Shown here one piece after another: positions 36,650-44,924 of a stretch of 64,000 bases of DNA. The notes under the pieces are model-generated. The model did no database searches, was not told the origin of the DNA, and saw only the letters and a program-made list of their open reading frames with translations. The translations under genes were made by a program, and so were the position numbers. The DNA comes from UBA4486 sp041984885 (GTDB taxonomy: Bacteria; Pseudomonadota; Gammaproteobacteria; Eutrophobiales; Eutrophobiaceae). The stretch's first letter is position 1, and every line of letters starts with the position of its first letter. The stretch is taken from assembly GCA_041984885.1 (NCBI GenBank), contig JBHIXH010000007.1, forward strand, positions 1 to 64,000, given 5' to 3'.

Positions 36650-38926
36650 ATGTTTAAACGCAACAATATATCCTGGATAGAAAAACTCAGCGTGAGACAT
36701 TTCCTGATGGCACTCTGGCTGACACCGATCATCGTGCTGGGATTAGTCATAGGTTCATATACTATTAACAGTTTCGTTAACCATATTACATCAATACTGG
36801 CAACCAATCGTTTAAACACGCTTGACTATCTTTCAAGGAATGCTGAATTCAGTCTGTTTTCCGGCAATACACCGGTACTGACAGACATAGCCAATTCCGT
36901 CAGGTCTGAGGGGATCAAGGGCGTTTTATTTTTATCCGATAATTTTAATATCATTGCGCACTCCAGTAACCTTAAAGATGTATATCGGCTTATTCCGGAT
37001 AATTTGTCAGAATTTCAATCGAGAACAGTTCTGGACACGGGCAGGACCTCGATAATATATAACCCCGTCATCAGTGAAGGCATTCAGACATTCAATGATG
37101 ATGATAATGACAAGATACTTGGCTACACTGTTTTGCTCGTATCAGAAAACTATGTGCAGAATATACGTCGTGAGTTACTGACGACATCATTTTTACTGCT
37201 GATCTTTTCAATAATCCTGCTGGTTATCCTGTTGCTTTATCTAAGCAAAAAAATTGATGCGCATGTGAGTAATATTATGCAGGCACTGGAGGATATCGGC
37301 CAGGGAAAATATGAACAACACCGGGACCTGAAATTTCCATGGCAACTTAAAAAACTCTATGCAAGCATTAATACACTGGCTGCAGAATTAACAGAGTATA
37401 GAGGAAGTATGGATTCGAAGGTGACCGCTGCAACAGAGGAACTGAATATCACATTACACAAACTGGAAGAAAAAAATCGTGATCTTGAATCTGCGAGAAA
37501 ATCTGCAGAAACCGCCAATACAGCAAAAGATTTTTTTCTAGCCCGCATGAGCCATGAATTACGCACGCCGGTGAATGCGCTAATCGGCTTCAGCAAGCTG
37601 GCTGCCAACGAAAATCAAACTGAAAAACTCGTTGAATACAACGAAATCATCCAACACTCTTCAGAGCATCTGTTGACACTAATCGAGGATTTAATGGATT
37701 TATCCATCATCGAGATGGATAAAATTCGCATCAATAAAACCGGTTTCAGCGTTCATAAATTAATCGAGGAAATAAAATATTTTCATTCTTCAAAACTACT
37801 AATAAACAACCTCAGACTGGTGACAAATATAGATGACGGGATTTATGAATATATACATACAGATCGTACACGTCTCCTGCAAATACTGAATAACCTGGTT
37901 TCAAACAGTATTAAATTTACCCAAAATGGAGAAATATCCGTATTACTCAGTCTGGTTTCTGATTCAGAGCTACATCAAACTGTACGTTTTGCCGTTAAAG
38001 ACACAGGACGTGGGATCAAGCAGGAAAACCTAGAGAGTATTTTTAATTCTTTTGTGCAACTGGAAAAAAATGTAAACCCGTCGCAGGGTTCAGGTCTTGG
38101 TCTGGCCATTGTCAAACAACTGGTCAACGCATTAGGCGGAGAAATTTCAGTCGAGAGTATTGAATCAGAAGGTTCCAGATTCTCGTTCATCCTGGAACTG
38201 GGCAAGGCAAACCAGGAAGAGACTAGCCCGGACAAAGCAGTTCCAGAACACACGCTTAATCAGGCACTCGCGGAGAAAACTGTGCTGATTGCCGAGGATC
38301 ATGACTACAGTCGTCTGCTATTAATCGAATTTCTTGCCCGCTATGGCATGAAGACAATTGAATCCAGAACAGTTGATGAATTACTTGAACTGGCGACGGA
38401 AACCAGACCGGATGTATTCCTGATTGATATCCACCTTTCCGGTCAGTCCGGCATTGAACTTGCTCGCAGACTAAAATCACCTGATTGCCTGGTCAAAAAC
38501 GTGCCAGTGATTCTGATGACCGCGGATGTCACCTTAAATGTGCAACAGGTTTGTGAAGATAGCAACGCCGATGACATGATCTACAAACCGGTCGATTTTG
38601 CAATTTTATTGCACAAGATTGCTGTGCACACTGACGGGGTCAACCCGGACTCAAACATATCCATTCCTGAATTTGAAGATTTAGTTAATGAAGAGGAGCT
38701 AAAAAACGAAATTAATTATTTAATAGGAAAACTCATCACAGCTGCCCGGGATAAAAACCTAGATTTGCTACGCGAATTCAGACACAAGCTAGATGGCATT
38801 ATTCAGCTTGTCAGGGAGGCCGGCTTGAGCAAGGCCCTGCAACAGGCCCGGGATATCCGTCTGAACGAAATCGAGGAAATCACGCAAACCTATTCAATAA
38901 TCAGGGAAACCTACTTGACAAAATAG
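36650..38926 (+). CDS. Hybrid sensor histidine kinase with receiver and Hpt-like C-terminus
   Basis: 758 residues. TM1 about 20-42, periplasmic sensor about 43-178, TM2 about 179-200, HAMP-like region and coiled coil (about 200-290), HisKA with His302 in MSHELRTPVNAL, HATPase with NNLVSNSIKFT and DTGRGI and GSGLGLAIV, receiver domain (about 540-660) with Asp593 in FLIDIHLSGQSG, and a helical tail with HKLDG (His712) like a Hpt domain. The layout is that of BarA-type phosphorelay kinases. The periplasmic sensor is suited to contact the binding-protein-like product encoded just upstream. Last gene of the operon, followed by a hairpin. Confidence 0.9.
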   Translation: MFKRNNISWIEKLSVRHFLMALWLTPIIVLGLVIGSYTINSFVNHITSILATNRLNTLDYLSRNAEFSLFSGNTPVLTDIANSVRSEGIKGVLFLSDNFNIIAHSSNLKDVYRLIPDNLSEFQSRTVLDTGRTSIIYNPVISEGIQTFNDDDNDKILGYTVLLVSENYVQNIRRELLTTSFLLLIFSIILLVILLLYLSKKIDAHVSNIMQALEDIGQGKYEQHRDLKFPWQLKKLYASINTLAAELTEYRGSMDSKVTAATEELNITLHKLEEKNRDLESARKSAETANTAKDFFLARMSHELRTPVNALIGFSKLAANENQTEKLVEYNEIIQHSSEHLLTLIEDLMDLSIIEMDKIRINKTGFSVHKLIEEIKYFHSSKLLINNLRLVTNIDDGIYEYIHTDRTRLLQILNNLVSNSIKFTQNGEISVLLSLVSDSELHQTVRFAVKDTGRGIKQENLESIFNSFVQLEKNVNPSQGSGLGLAIVKQLVNALGGEISVESIESEGSRFSFILELGKANQEETSPDKAVPEHTLNQALAEKTVLIAEDHDYSRLLLIEFLARYGMKTIESRTVDELLELATETRPDVFLIDIHLSGQSGIELARRLKSPDCLVKNVPVILMTADVTLNVQQVCEDSNADDMIYKPVDFAILLHKIAVHTDGVNPDSNISIPEFEDLVNEEELKNEINYLIGKLITAARDKNLDLLREFRHKLDGIIQLVREAGLSKALQQARDIRLNEIEEITQTYSIIRETYLTK

Positions 38927-38947
38927 ACCCCGCTTTCGCGGGGTTTA
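38927..38947 (+). terminator. Hairpin terminator after the hybrid kinase gene
   Basis: Seven-base-pair GC-rich stem ACCCCGC/GCGGGGT (38927-38933 and 38938-38944) with loop TTTC, immediately after the kinase stop, followed by TTATC. It lies between convergent kinase and PEP-CTERM genes and probably ends the four-gene operon. The T-run is weak. Confidence 0.65.
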
Positions 38948-38966
38948 TCTGTTTATAAATATTGAA

Positions 38967-39629
38967 TCAATAAATACGCTTTCTTCGTACAAATCCTATC
39001 CCGGCTAACCCCAGCCCCATTAGCCCGGCTGTTAGCGGTTCCGGGACTGATGTAACCGAGACAGAGGTTAAGGCGAACCGGGCTGTTTCATCCACTTCTG
39101 AAAATTCTTCGCCAAATGACATGAAATTGAGATTGCCGGAAAAATAATTCGGTGTATCGGCCCACAGTGCCAGAATTTCAGCCGGACCGACGACACTGAG
39201 GTTGTCCAGCACCGACAGGTTTTCAGTGCCGACAGCAAACTGTAATCGGTCGACGCTTAACCCGCCAATCGTTGATGATGTAAATGGCGGAGCACCGGCA
39301 ATCAGGATACTGTCGACGACGGGTGCAGAGGAACCGGCCATATCATCATTTCTCACCGTCGCTGTGCCGCCTGAGGTAGAGGCGGAATATCCACCAATGC
39401 TCAGATTGAAAGACGAGATTGATGTCGACGCAAGATTATCCGTATCAACCACTATCTGGCCGGAGACAGCATCACCAATGCTGAAAACACTATCGATTAC
39501 ATCAACGCCCGGTTCACCATATTTTGTCAGGCTTTCCAGTTCACCTGTGAAGTTGATTATAAATGGTGCGGCGTGCACTGCCTGCATCGACAGCATTATT
39601 GCGAGTATAAGTTTTATAATAAATCTCAT
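38967..39629 (-). CDS. PEP-CTERM sorting-domain protein
   Basis: 220 residues from the ATG at 39627-39629, which has AAGGAG at good spacing; a TTG six codons upstream is less likely. Signal peptide about 1-21 (VHAAPF). A Ser/Thr/Gly-rich beta-type extracellular region follows. The C-terminus is diagnostic: VPEP, a Gly/Leu/Ala hydrophobic helix (LTAGLMGLGLAGIGFV) and RRKRIY. In known systems exosortase (EpsH/XrtA) recognises this tail. No exosortase gene is in the window, so it must be encoded elsewhere. Convergent with the hybrid kinase. Function of the body unknown. Confidence 0.88.
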   Translation of the reverse strand: MRFIIKLILAIMLSMQAVHAAPFIINFTGELESLTKYGEPGVDVIDSVFSIGDAVSGQIVVDTDNLASTSISSFNLSIGGYSASTSGGTATVRNDDMAGSSAPVVDSILIAGAPPFTSSTIGGLSVDRLQFAVGTENLSVLDNLSVVGPAEILALWADTPNYFSGNLNFMSFGEEFSEVDETARFALTSVSVTSVPEPLTAGLMGLGLAGIGFVRRKRIY

Positions 39630-39761
39630 TTTAAACTCCTTATTCAATCAAATTTTGTATAAGCATTGTTTGTATAGGCCTGCAATCACCCGCCAGGGTT
39701 TAATACGCGTATAAAACGACTAGGCAAACTGAATGCCAGTGTTGATAGTTTTTATATTTCA

Positions 39762-39783
39762 ATTAGTTACAAACTAATACTTT
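39762..39783. promoter_or_regulatory. Dyad and ACTAATACTTT motif upstream of the PEP-CTERM gene
   Basis: Inverted repeat ATTAGTT-ACA-AACTAAT (39762-39778) runs into ACTAATACTTT (39773-39783), about 140 bp upstream of the PEP-CTERM start codon. On the opposite strand it reads AAAGTATTAGT, matching the half-site AAAGTACTAGT in front of the LuxR-type regulator at 10 of 11 bases. Proposed regulator target; not shown. Confidence 0.45.
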
Positions 39784-39913
39784 GGAATTATGTAAAACAA
39801 TCCGACTACTACTAGAGTGTTAGAAATATTTAATCGGCTTTGATTTTCAAGTGCTTGGGTAATCAGTCGACTCTTTAAATCAAAATAAGGTGTAAACTAT
39901 TTCGACTTATACG

Positions 39914-39924
39914 AAAGTATTAGT
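39914..39924. promoter_or_regulatory. Second AAAGTATTAGT motif
   Basis: An exact inverted copy of the 39773-39783 motif, 130 bp away and 8 bp before a small ATG-initiated frame at 39932. The pair could bind the same regulator on opposite faces of the region. Confidence 0.4.
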
Positions 39925-39931
39925 CTGACTT

Positions 39932-40108
39932 ATGAGTGAAAAGCTACAGTATCTGGCAGCATATACTGATCATACTGCCTCTATACCGGGCATAATCATC
40001 TTCGCCGGGTTATTGTCAGGTGTTCTCAATTTACTATTTGACTTGATCTCCATCTATTATGCTGGATGCGGACCACGACTTTGTATAAGAAACGTGAATA
40101 GCAAATGA
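39932..40108 (+). CDS. Possible small membrane protein (58 codons)
   Basis: ATG at 39932 opens a 58-codon frame with one strongly hydrophobic segment (SIPGIIIFAGLLSGVLNLLF) after a short polar start, ending TGA at 40106-40108. No convincing Shine-Dalgarno sequence and no family recognised. It could be a genuine small membrane protein or the 5' remnant of a larger gene. The remaining sequence to 40240 shows no better frame. Confidence 0.3.
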   Translation: MSEKLQYLAAYTDHTASIPGIIIFAGLLSGVLNLLFDLISIYYAGCGPRLCIRNVNSK

Positions 40109-40240
40109 ACAATAGCGTAACAGGCTTTGACTGCCTTCACTTCTGGCGTCGGCTGGTTTGACAAGCTGTATTTTCGTCTTCGGTTTACCGTGCCGGTCGT
40201 TGATGAAAGCATGTCTGCCTGAAGCATTCAGTCTAAACAA

Positions 40241-40663
40241 TTGTTGCTGACAACCATCATTAATATTTTTATCCTGAGCCTGTGCATACTCGTTCATTAC
40301 GAGATGCTGGCGCGTTTAACGATGTTATTACCAGGACTGCAAATACTGCCGCGCTTCAAAGTACTACTCGGTGTGCTTGGTGCGCTGGTCGCACATGTCA
40401 TCGAGATATGGATCTTTGCAATTGCCTACCTGTTACTGATCAAGTCGAATCAATTTGGCTACCTGACCGGAGAACTGCAGCATGGTCTTCTCGATTACGT
40501 GTATTATTCGTTTGTCACTTACACTTCGCTCGGTCTTGGTGATATTGTACCGCATGGAGATATCCGTTACCTGAGCGGACTGGAGGCCTTGATCGGCCTG
40601 TTATTGATCGCCTGGTCAGCCTCGTTTCTCTACATGGAAATGCAAAAATACTGGAAACAATAA
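40241..40663 (+). CDS. Ion channel (two-helix potassium-channel-like) protein
   Basis: About 140 residues with hydrophobic helices at about 3-25, 42-67 and 112-132. A pore loop between the last two reads YYSFVTYTSLGLGDIVP. The TxxGxGD filter pattern is recognisable (TSLGLGD, 95-101), but the aromatic of canonical GYG/GFG is leucine. An in-frame TAA at 40235-40237 bounds the frame, so the start is TTG at 40241 or a later codon such as the ATG at residue 22. It overlaps the next gene by one base (TAATG). Ion selectivity cannot be predicted. Confidence 0.75.
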   Translation: MLLTTIINIFILSLCILVHYEMLARLTMLLPGLQILPRFKVLLGVLGALVAHVIEIWIFAIAYLLLIKSNQFGYLTGELQHGLLDYVYYSFVTYTSLGLGDIVPHGDIRYLSGLEALIGLLLIAWSASFLYMEMQKYWKQ

Positions 40664-41016
40664 TGATGAAGATTAAAACAGTTATATTTCTTACTTTTCT
40701 CACTGCCTGCCTCACTGCATATGCGGAAGATGTCAACGAGTTATGCAAACGTCATTCTATAGACGCGATCAAAACGATATATGAAGACATGTTGCCGGAA
40801 CTATCCGAACAACAACTGAAAGATGCACTATTGATTACGCATCAAAGTTGTCAAAACTTCTTTGGTGAAAAAATTGCCCGACTGGAACAGCAGCAGGAAG
40901 AATCTCCGGTCGCTGAACAGCAGGACACCAGCAGCGACTGGTTTTCGAAATACGTGTTTGAAGGAGACCCGCATGAAAAATCCGGTGTCAAGCGTCTGAA
41001 AAATCGCAAACGCTAG
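40663..41016 (+). CDS. Small secreted protein of unknown function
   Basis: 117 residues: signal peptide about 1-21 (TAYA), then a charged, largely helical mature part with two cysteines (ELCKRH, HQSCQNF) that could form a disulfide, and a basic C-terminus (KRLKNRKR). Start overlaps the channel gene's stop (TAATG), so it is probably co-translated with it. The 3' end overlaps the convergent YkvA-like gene by 4 bp. No family recognised. Confidence 0.65.
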   Translation: MMKIKTVIFLTFLTACLTAYAEDVNELCKRHSIDAIKTIYEDMLPELSEQQLKDALLITHQSCQNFFGEKIARLEQQQEESPVAEQQDTSSDWFSKYVFEGDPHEKSGVKRLKNRKR

Positions 41017-41381
41017 AGTTGTATCAGGCTTATGATTCCATAAAAAACTGCAATCCATATCAGTAATACCAGAATGACACCAAATATGGGCAGGCCCGAT
41101 GAAAGCTGCACAGTTGATACTGACTTTTGACGTAATTCATGTTCCAGTTCTGCTGGTATCAGTTTCATACATATTGATAGCATGACTGGTATAAGTATCA
41201 GTTCATCCAGCAACCCGATGATCGGTATAAAATCCGGAATCAGGTCAACGGGACTAACGACATACGCAAGCAAAATAATTAACAGAATTTTACTTACAGC
41301 AGGCGTGCGTCTGTCTGAGACAGAAAGATATAACAGGTAGATATCCTGTTTAAACCTGTCTGCCAGCTCGACGAGTTTCAA
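41013..41381 (-). CDS. YkvA/DUF1232-type small membrane protein
   Basis: 122 residues with the DUF1232 signature LLAYVVSPVDLIPDFIPIIGLLDELI in the middle and a second hydrophobic helix at the C-terminus (about 98-118). The family is widespread and its biochemical role is unknown. It follows batD by 6 bp on the same strand and may be the last gene of the moxR-bat operon. Confidence 0.85.
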   Translation of the reverse strand: MKLVELADRFKQDIYLLYLSVSDRRTPAVSKILLIILLAYVVSPVDLIPDFIPIIGLLDELILIPVMLSICMKLIPAELEHELRQKSVSTVQLSSGLPIFGVILVLLIWIAVFYGIISLIQL

Positions 41382-41387
41382 TCCGGT

Positions 41388-43103
41388 TTAATTCAGCCTG
41401 AATAATGGCTGCAACGATGTAGCTGTTTGTTTATGACTTGATGACAGGCCAGAGGTCGCCCGGCTAAAAGCCTCCCGGAACCTTGTGCCATCCCATTGAC
41501 TGGCATTCGGGCTATAGAGCTGATCGCGTAGATTGGCAATCAGGGGTCTGACGGGTTCATCCAGGCGGGTTTCAATTTCGTTCAAATTAAGTGGTGGCGA
41601 TTCGGGCCAGTTAGCCCGACCCCATCTCAGTAATGCCTGGTGACAGGCAGACGCGTCGTTATTCTTGCAGGCGGTTTCGATCTGCTTTAATGCGGTCTTC
41701 ACCGGAACAGCATTATCGCTGTCATCTGTACTTGCTTGTCCCTGTCGTGATCGCCACCAGAGAAACAGTGTTATCAACCAGGCGAAACAAACACCGACAG
41801 CCAGCGTTTGCCAGAAGAGAACCGTCTGTGCCCCCTGCTCGGCACCGGGGTTTGACTGCATAACCGACTCTGCCTGTTCAGTATTCTTCGCTTCATCTCC
41901 CGAAATGCCGGCTTCAATCGGCAAGCCGATCGCCGGGCTGTCCGTAGTCTGCAACGCGGCTGGTAAAACCTGGATTTCCCTCGCAGGGACACTGACTGAT
42001 TTTGTTTTTTCATCACTCACCGACCAGTAGTCCAGCGCGATCTCCGGTAGTGTAAATTTGCCGGCTTGCGACGGGATGATCGCAATTTTTTCCTCACGTA
42101 TTCCGACCAGCCCGTTATCTTCGGTATCATTTTTTAATGTCGGTTGATCCGGGTAGGTTTTTAACTGTTCCGGCAATTGCAGTTGCACCTCGGGTAATTG
42201 ATTTGCCGGTAACCCGTGACCGGTTAGCGTCAATGTTAACGTTACCGGTTCACCAACACGGAATACGGGCGGTTCCTGTGGCCAACCGACCTCCAGCTTC
42301 AGGCTGTGCAGGGGCAACCAGGTAGCACCGGTAAATGTAGCAGGTACCGGCTTGACCTCGATCACTTTTTGTTCGGAGCGACGAATAATCGACTTAGGTT
42401 GTTGTCCAAACGGATCCGCGAAGAACCGATCCATGCCTTTGGTCGCCTTGAATATGACCTGGTTCAGGATCAATTCACCACTCGCTTGTGGGTACAGGGC
42501 ATAGTAACGTTCAAAAACATCATACAGCCGACCGTCGATCCTTGATCGGTAGCGGTTATCCGCCTTGACACTCTCGACAAATGTATCAACGCCACTGGCT
42601 GTCAATGGTGATAATGTTGCGTTGGCGACCGCGATCGATCGGTACACACGAACAGTGACACCAAGTTGTTGTTGTACATAGATAGCATCATCACTGACTT
42701 CTACTTCGACATAGACTTCCCTGCCTTTTTCCTTATCATCGCCGGACTGTTTTACCTGAATGACACCGGCCTGGCTCTTGTCGCTACCAAATGTTATTTC
42801 CGGGATCGTGATTTCACCCGAGCGTTTCGGCAATAACGTCACGATCCATTTTTTTTCACTGATTTGTTTGCCATTGATTATCGATATTTGACTGCTTTGC
42901 TGTGTGCCAAGCACCTCGAAATCAATATTCAATGGGGAAAAATCGGGATCATCGTCGACACTCTCGCCGGCACTGAAAACCAGCCGAAAAGTTTCATCGA
43001 GCGAGACCGGATTGCGATCAGTTTCAACAACGATGTCGGCAGCCTGCAGCGTAGTTGTAACAGTGAGGCCAAGTACAAGAAATATACTTTGCAACATTCT
43101 CAT
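41388..43103 (-). CDS. batD: BatD-family protein
   Basis: 571 residues: signal peptide (about 1-21), repeated beta-sandwich domains of the BatD/oxygen-tolerance family (VVETDRNPVSLDETFRLVFS; GEPVTLTLTLTGHGLPANQLPEVQL), one transmembrane helix near 430-450, and a cytoplasmic tail. Bat (Bacteroides aerotolerance) operons with MoxR ATPases are thought to protect or assemble envelope proteins under stress. Starts 3 bp after the preceding VWA-TPR gene stop. Confidence 0.9.
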   Translation of the reverse strand: MRMLQSIFLVLGLTVTTTLQAADIVVETDRNPVSLDETFRLVFSAGESVDDDPDFSPLNIDFEVLGTQQSSQISIINGKQISEKKWIVTLLPKRSGEITIPEITFGSDKSQAGVIQVKQSGDDKEKGREVYVEVEVSDDAIYVQQQLGVTVRVYRSIAVANATLSPLTASGVDTFVESVKADNRYRSRIDGRLYDVFERYYALYPQASGELILNQVIFKATKGMDRFFADPFGQQPKSIIRRSEQKVIEVKPVPATFTGATWLPLHSLKLEVGWPQEPPVFRVGEPVTLTLTLTGHGLPANQLPEVQLQLPEQLKTYPDQPTLKNDTEDNGLVGIREEKIAIIPSQAGKFTLPEIALDYWSVSDEKTKSVSVPAREIQVLPAALQTTDSPAIGLPIEAGISGDEAKNTEQAESVMQSNPGAEQGAQTVLFWQTLAVGVCFAWLITLFLWWRSRQGQASTDDSDNAVPVKTALKQIETACKNNDASACHQALLRWGRANWPESPPLNLNEIETRLDEPVRPLIANLRDQLYSPNASQWDGTRFREAFSRATSGLSSSHKQTATSLQPLFRLN

Positions 43104-43106
43104 TGA

Positions 43107-44924
43107 TTACCAGTCCTGCTCATAATTGTGTCGTCCCATGCCCCGTTGTTTGTATTGCAATCGGAATTTTTCGCGTAACAGCCCGCCGGGATCATCCGGA
43201 ATGCGACGTAGCCATTGTTCAGTTGCACGGTCTTCCTCCGAAAGTTCTGTATTCCCGGCCAATGTCTTGTCCCGGTTTTCTGTTGATTCATCGCTCTGAT
43301 CTCCGGGCCGACCCTGCTGCTGGCGATCAATGTCTTCCTGATTATTGTGCTCACCCGGTTTTGAGACGGATTGTTTGCCGTCTTGTTCCGGATCGGTTTT
43401 CGACTCGGCCTGCTGATCACCGGTATTCTCTCTGCCCGACTGATTTTCCGGCGGGGGTGAATCGTTGTCCGATTGTTCAGCCTGATCCTCGCCCTGCTCT
43501 CTGTCCGGCTTTTTCTCTCCCCCGCCGGACTGGTTTTGTGGTGGTTGTTTCTGTTGTTTTTCCAGTTCTTTTTTAATCAAATTCAGGTTGTACTGTGCAT
43601 CTTCGTGCTCCGGCTGCTGTTCCAGGACACTTTCATACGCAGCAATCGCTTCTTCGTAGCGCTGTAACCTGGCGAGCGCATTACCGGCATTGTACCGGCT
43701 CTGCACGTCCTCGTTGTTTCTCCAGGTCTCAAGCGAAGCGTCAAACTGTTTATTACGATACTGTGCTGCGGCCTGCCAGTTTTTATCCTTGAACAATTTT
43801 GTAGCCTGCTCGATTTCGCCTTGTTGTAATAATTTTTCTGCACGTTGATTGTCATTTAACCAGAGTGCATCCCAGTCAACTGCCTGTACCGGTCGTGGCA
43901 TGGGTAGCATCATAACCACGAATGAAATTAACACGCCACGACGGAACCCGAGTGCGGCCAGTGGCAGTATCAACAGAACCAGCCAGGGCCCCTGCTCGCG
44001 CCAGACATCCGACTCAAATTCTGTTTCGGTTTCTGCCATGTCCAGCGCTACTTGATTAATTAGCCGCATGATTAAATCCACATCCGCGCTCGTCGGTTGC
44101 AGACTGCGATAGACACCGCCACCGGCGAGCGCCAACTGCTGTAATGCATCGGCATCCAGTTTCGGGATGACGATTTCGCCATTACGATTTTTAAGAAAAC
44201 CCCCATTCGCCAGCGTTATAGGTGCACCCTGCTCTGTGCCGATTCCCAGGACTGACACCCGATAACCATCGGCGCGGACTTCCGCAGCTTTTTTGCTGTC
44301 CCGCTCCACATCGACTTCATCGGTAAGAATCACGATATCGCCTTCGGCATGGCCGGCCTGTTTCATCATGGCAACAGATAGTTCCAGTGCGAGGTCAGCA
44401 CGATGCCCCTGTAACGGCATCAATGAGGTGGATATCGCCGGTAACTGTGACTTGATCGTTTTTACATCAGCAGTCAGCGGAGAAACGGTGAATGCATCGC
44501 CAGCATAGACGATCATCGCCGTTTCGCCCTCGTTACGCCGATCAAGCAAATCAATCACCTTGAAGCGCGCACGTTCCAGCCGGCTTGGCGCCAGGTCCGG
44601 TGCGTCCATTGAACGCGACAGGTCGAGTGCGATGACCAACGCTGAATCGGTTCGAAACACCGGTTGAGGCAGACGTTCCCAAGTCGGCCCGGCCAGCGCG
44701 ATGATCGCGAGTAGCCCGGTGCAGGCAAACAACCAGGTTGACCATTTTTGTTTGACGGTTTCCGTCTGGATCAAGATATGCGGTAGCAATGCGGCATCAC
44801 AGATCTTTTCCCAGGCACCTGCACGAAACCGACGGTGTATCAACAAGGACAGGCAGGCAAGCCAGGGGATCAATAATAAAAACCACCACGGTCTGATAAA
44901 ATGAAACTGCGCGAACTGTTCCAT
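43107..44924 (-). CDS. BatB/BatC fusion: VWA domain plus TPR repeats
   Basis: 605 residues. Two N-terminal transmembrane helices flank the start of a von Willebrand A domain with MIDAS motif ALDLSRSMD near 90-100. A third helix pair follows near 305-345, then TPR-like repeats (about 350-450; RYNAGNALARLQRYEEAIAAYESVL). The last about 150 residues are low complexity, rich in Gln, Glu, Asp, Lys, Pro. In Bacteroides the VWA (BatB) and TPR (BatC) parts are separate proteins; the fused form is common in proteobacteria. Abuts batA by a single base. Confidence 0.9.
   Translation of the reverse strand: MEQFAQFHFIRPWWFLLLIPWLACLSLLIHRRFRAGAWEKICDAALLPHILIQTETVKQKWSTWLFACTGLLAIIALAGPTWERLPQPVFRTDSALVIALDLSRSMDAPDLAPSRLERARFKVIDLLDRRNEGETAMIVYAGDAFTVSPLTADVKTIKSQLPAISTSLMPLQGHRADLALELSVAMMKQAGHAEGDIVILTDEVDVERDSKKAAEVRADGYRVSVLGIGTEQGAPITLANGGFLKNRNGEIVIPKLDADALQQLALAGGGVYRSLQPTSADVDLIMRLINQVALDMAETETEFESDVWREQGPWLVLLILPLAALGFRRGVLISFVVMMLPMPRPVQAVDWDALWLNDNQRAEKLLQQGEIEQATKLFKDKNWQAAAQYRNKQFDASLETWRNNEDVQSRYNAGNALARLQRYEEAIAAYESVLEQQPEHEDAQYNLNLIKKELEKQQKQPPQNQSGGGEKKPDREQGEDQAEQSDNDSPPPENQSGRENTGDQQAESKTDPEQDGKQSVSKPGEHNNQEDIDRQQQGRPGDQSDESTENRDKTLAGNTELSEEDRATEQWLRRIPDDPGGLLREKFRLQYKQRGMGRHNYEQDW

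Larger units (their letters stand above)
39630..40240. other. Long non-coding interval around the PEP-CTERM promoter
   Basis: About 610 bp without a confident gene. It is AT-rich near 39720-39930 and holds the dyad and motif copies described separately, the weak frame 39932-40108, and a stretch 40110-40240 in which no supported gene, RNA or transposon end was recognised. Confidence 0.6.

Noticed and set aside
40034..40297. Minus-strand 87-codon frame between the PEP-CTERM and channel genes, briefly considered a transposase remnant
   Set aside because: No catalytic motif or inverted repeats could be identified, and it overlaps the start of the channel gene.
43376..43576. Repetitive Gln/Glu/Pro coding stretch, considered as a DNA repeat array
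   Set aside because: It is the low-complexity tail of the VWA-TPR protein; there is no regular repeat unit or CRISPR-like spacing.
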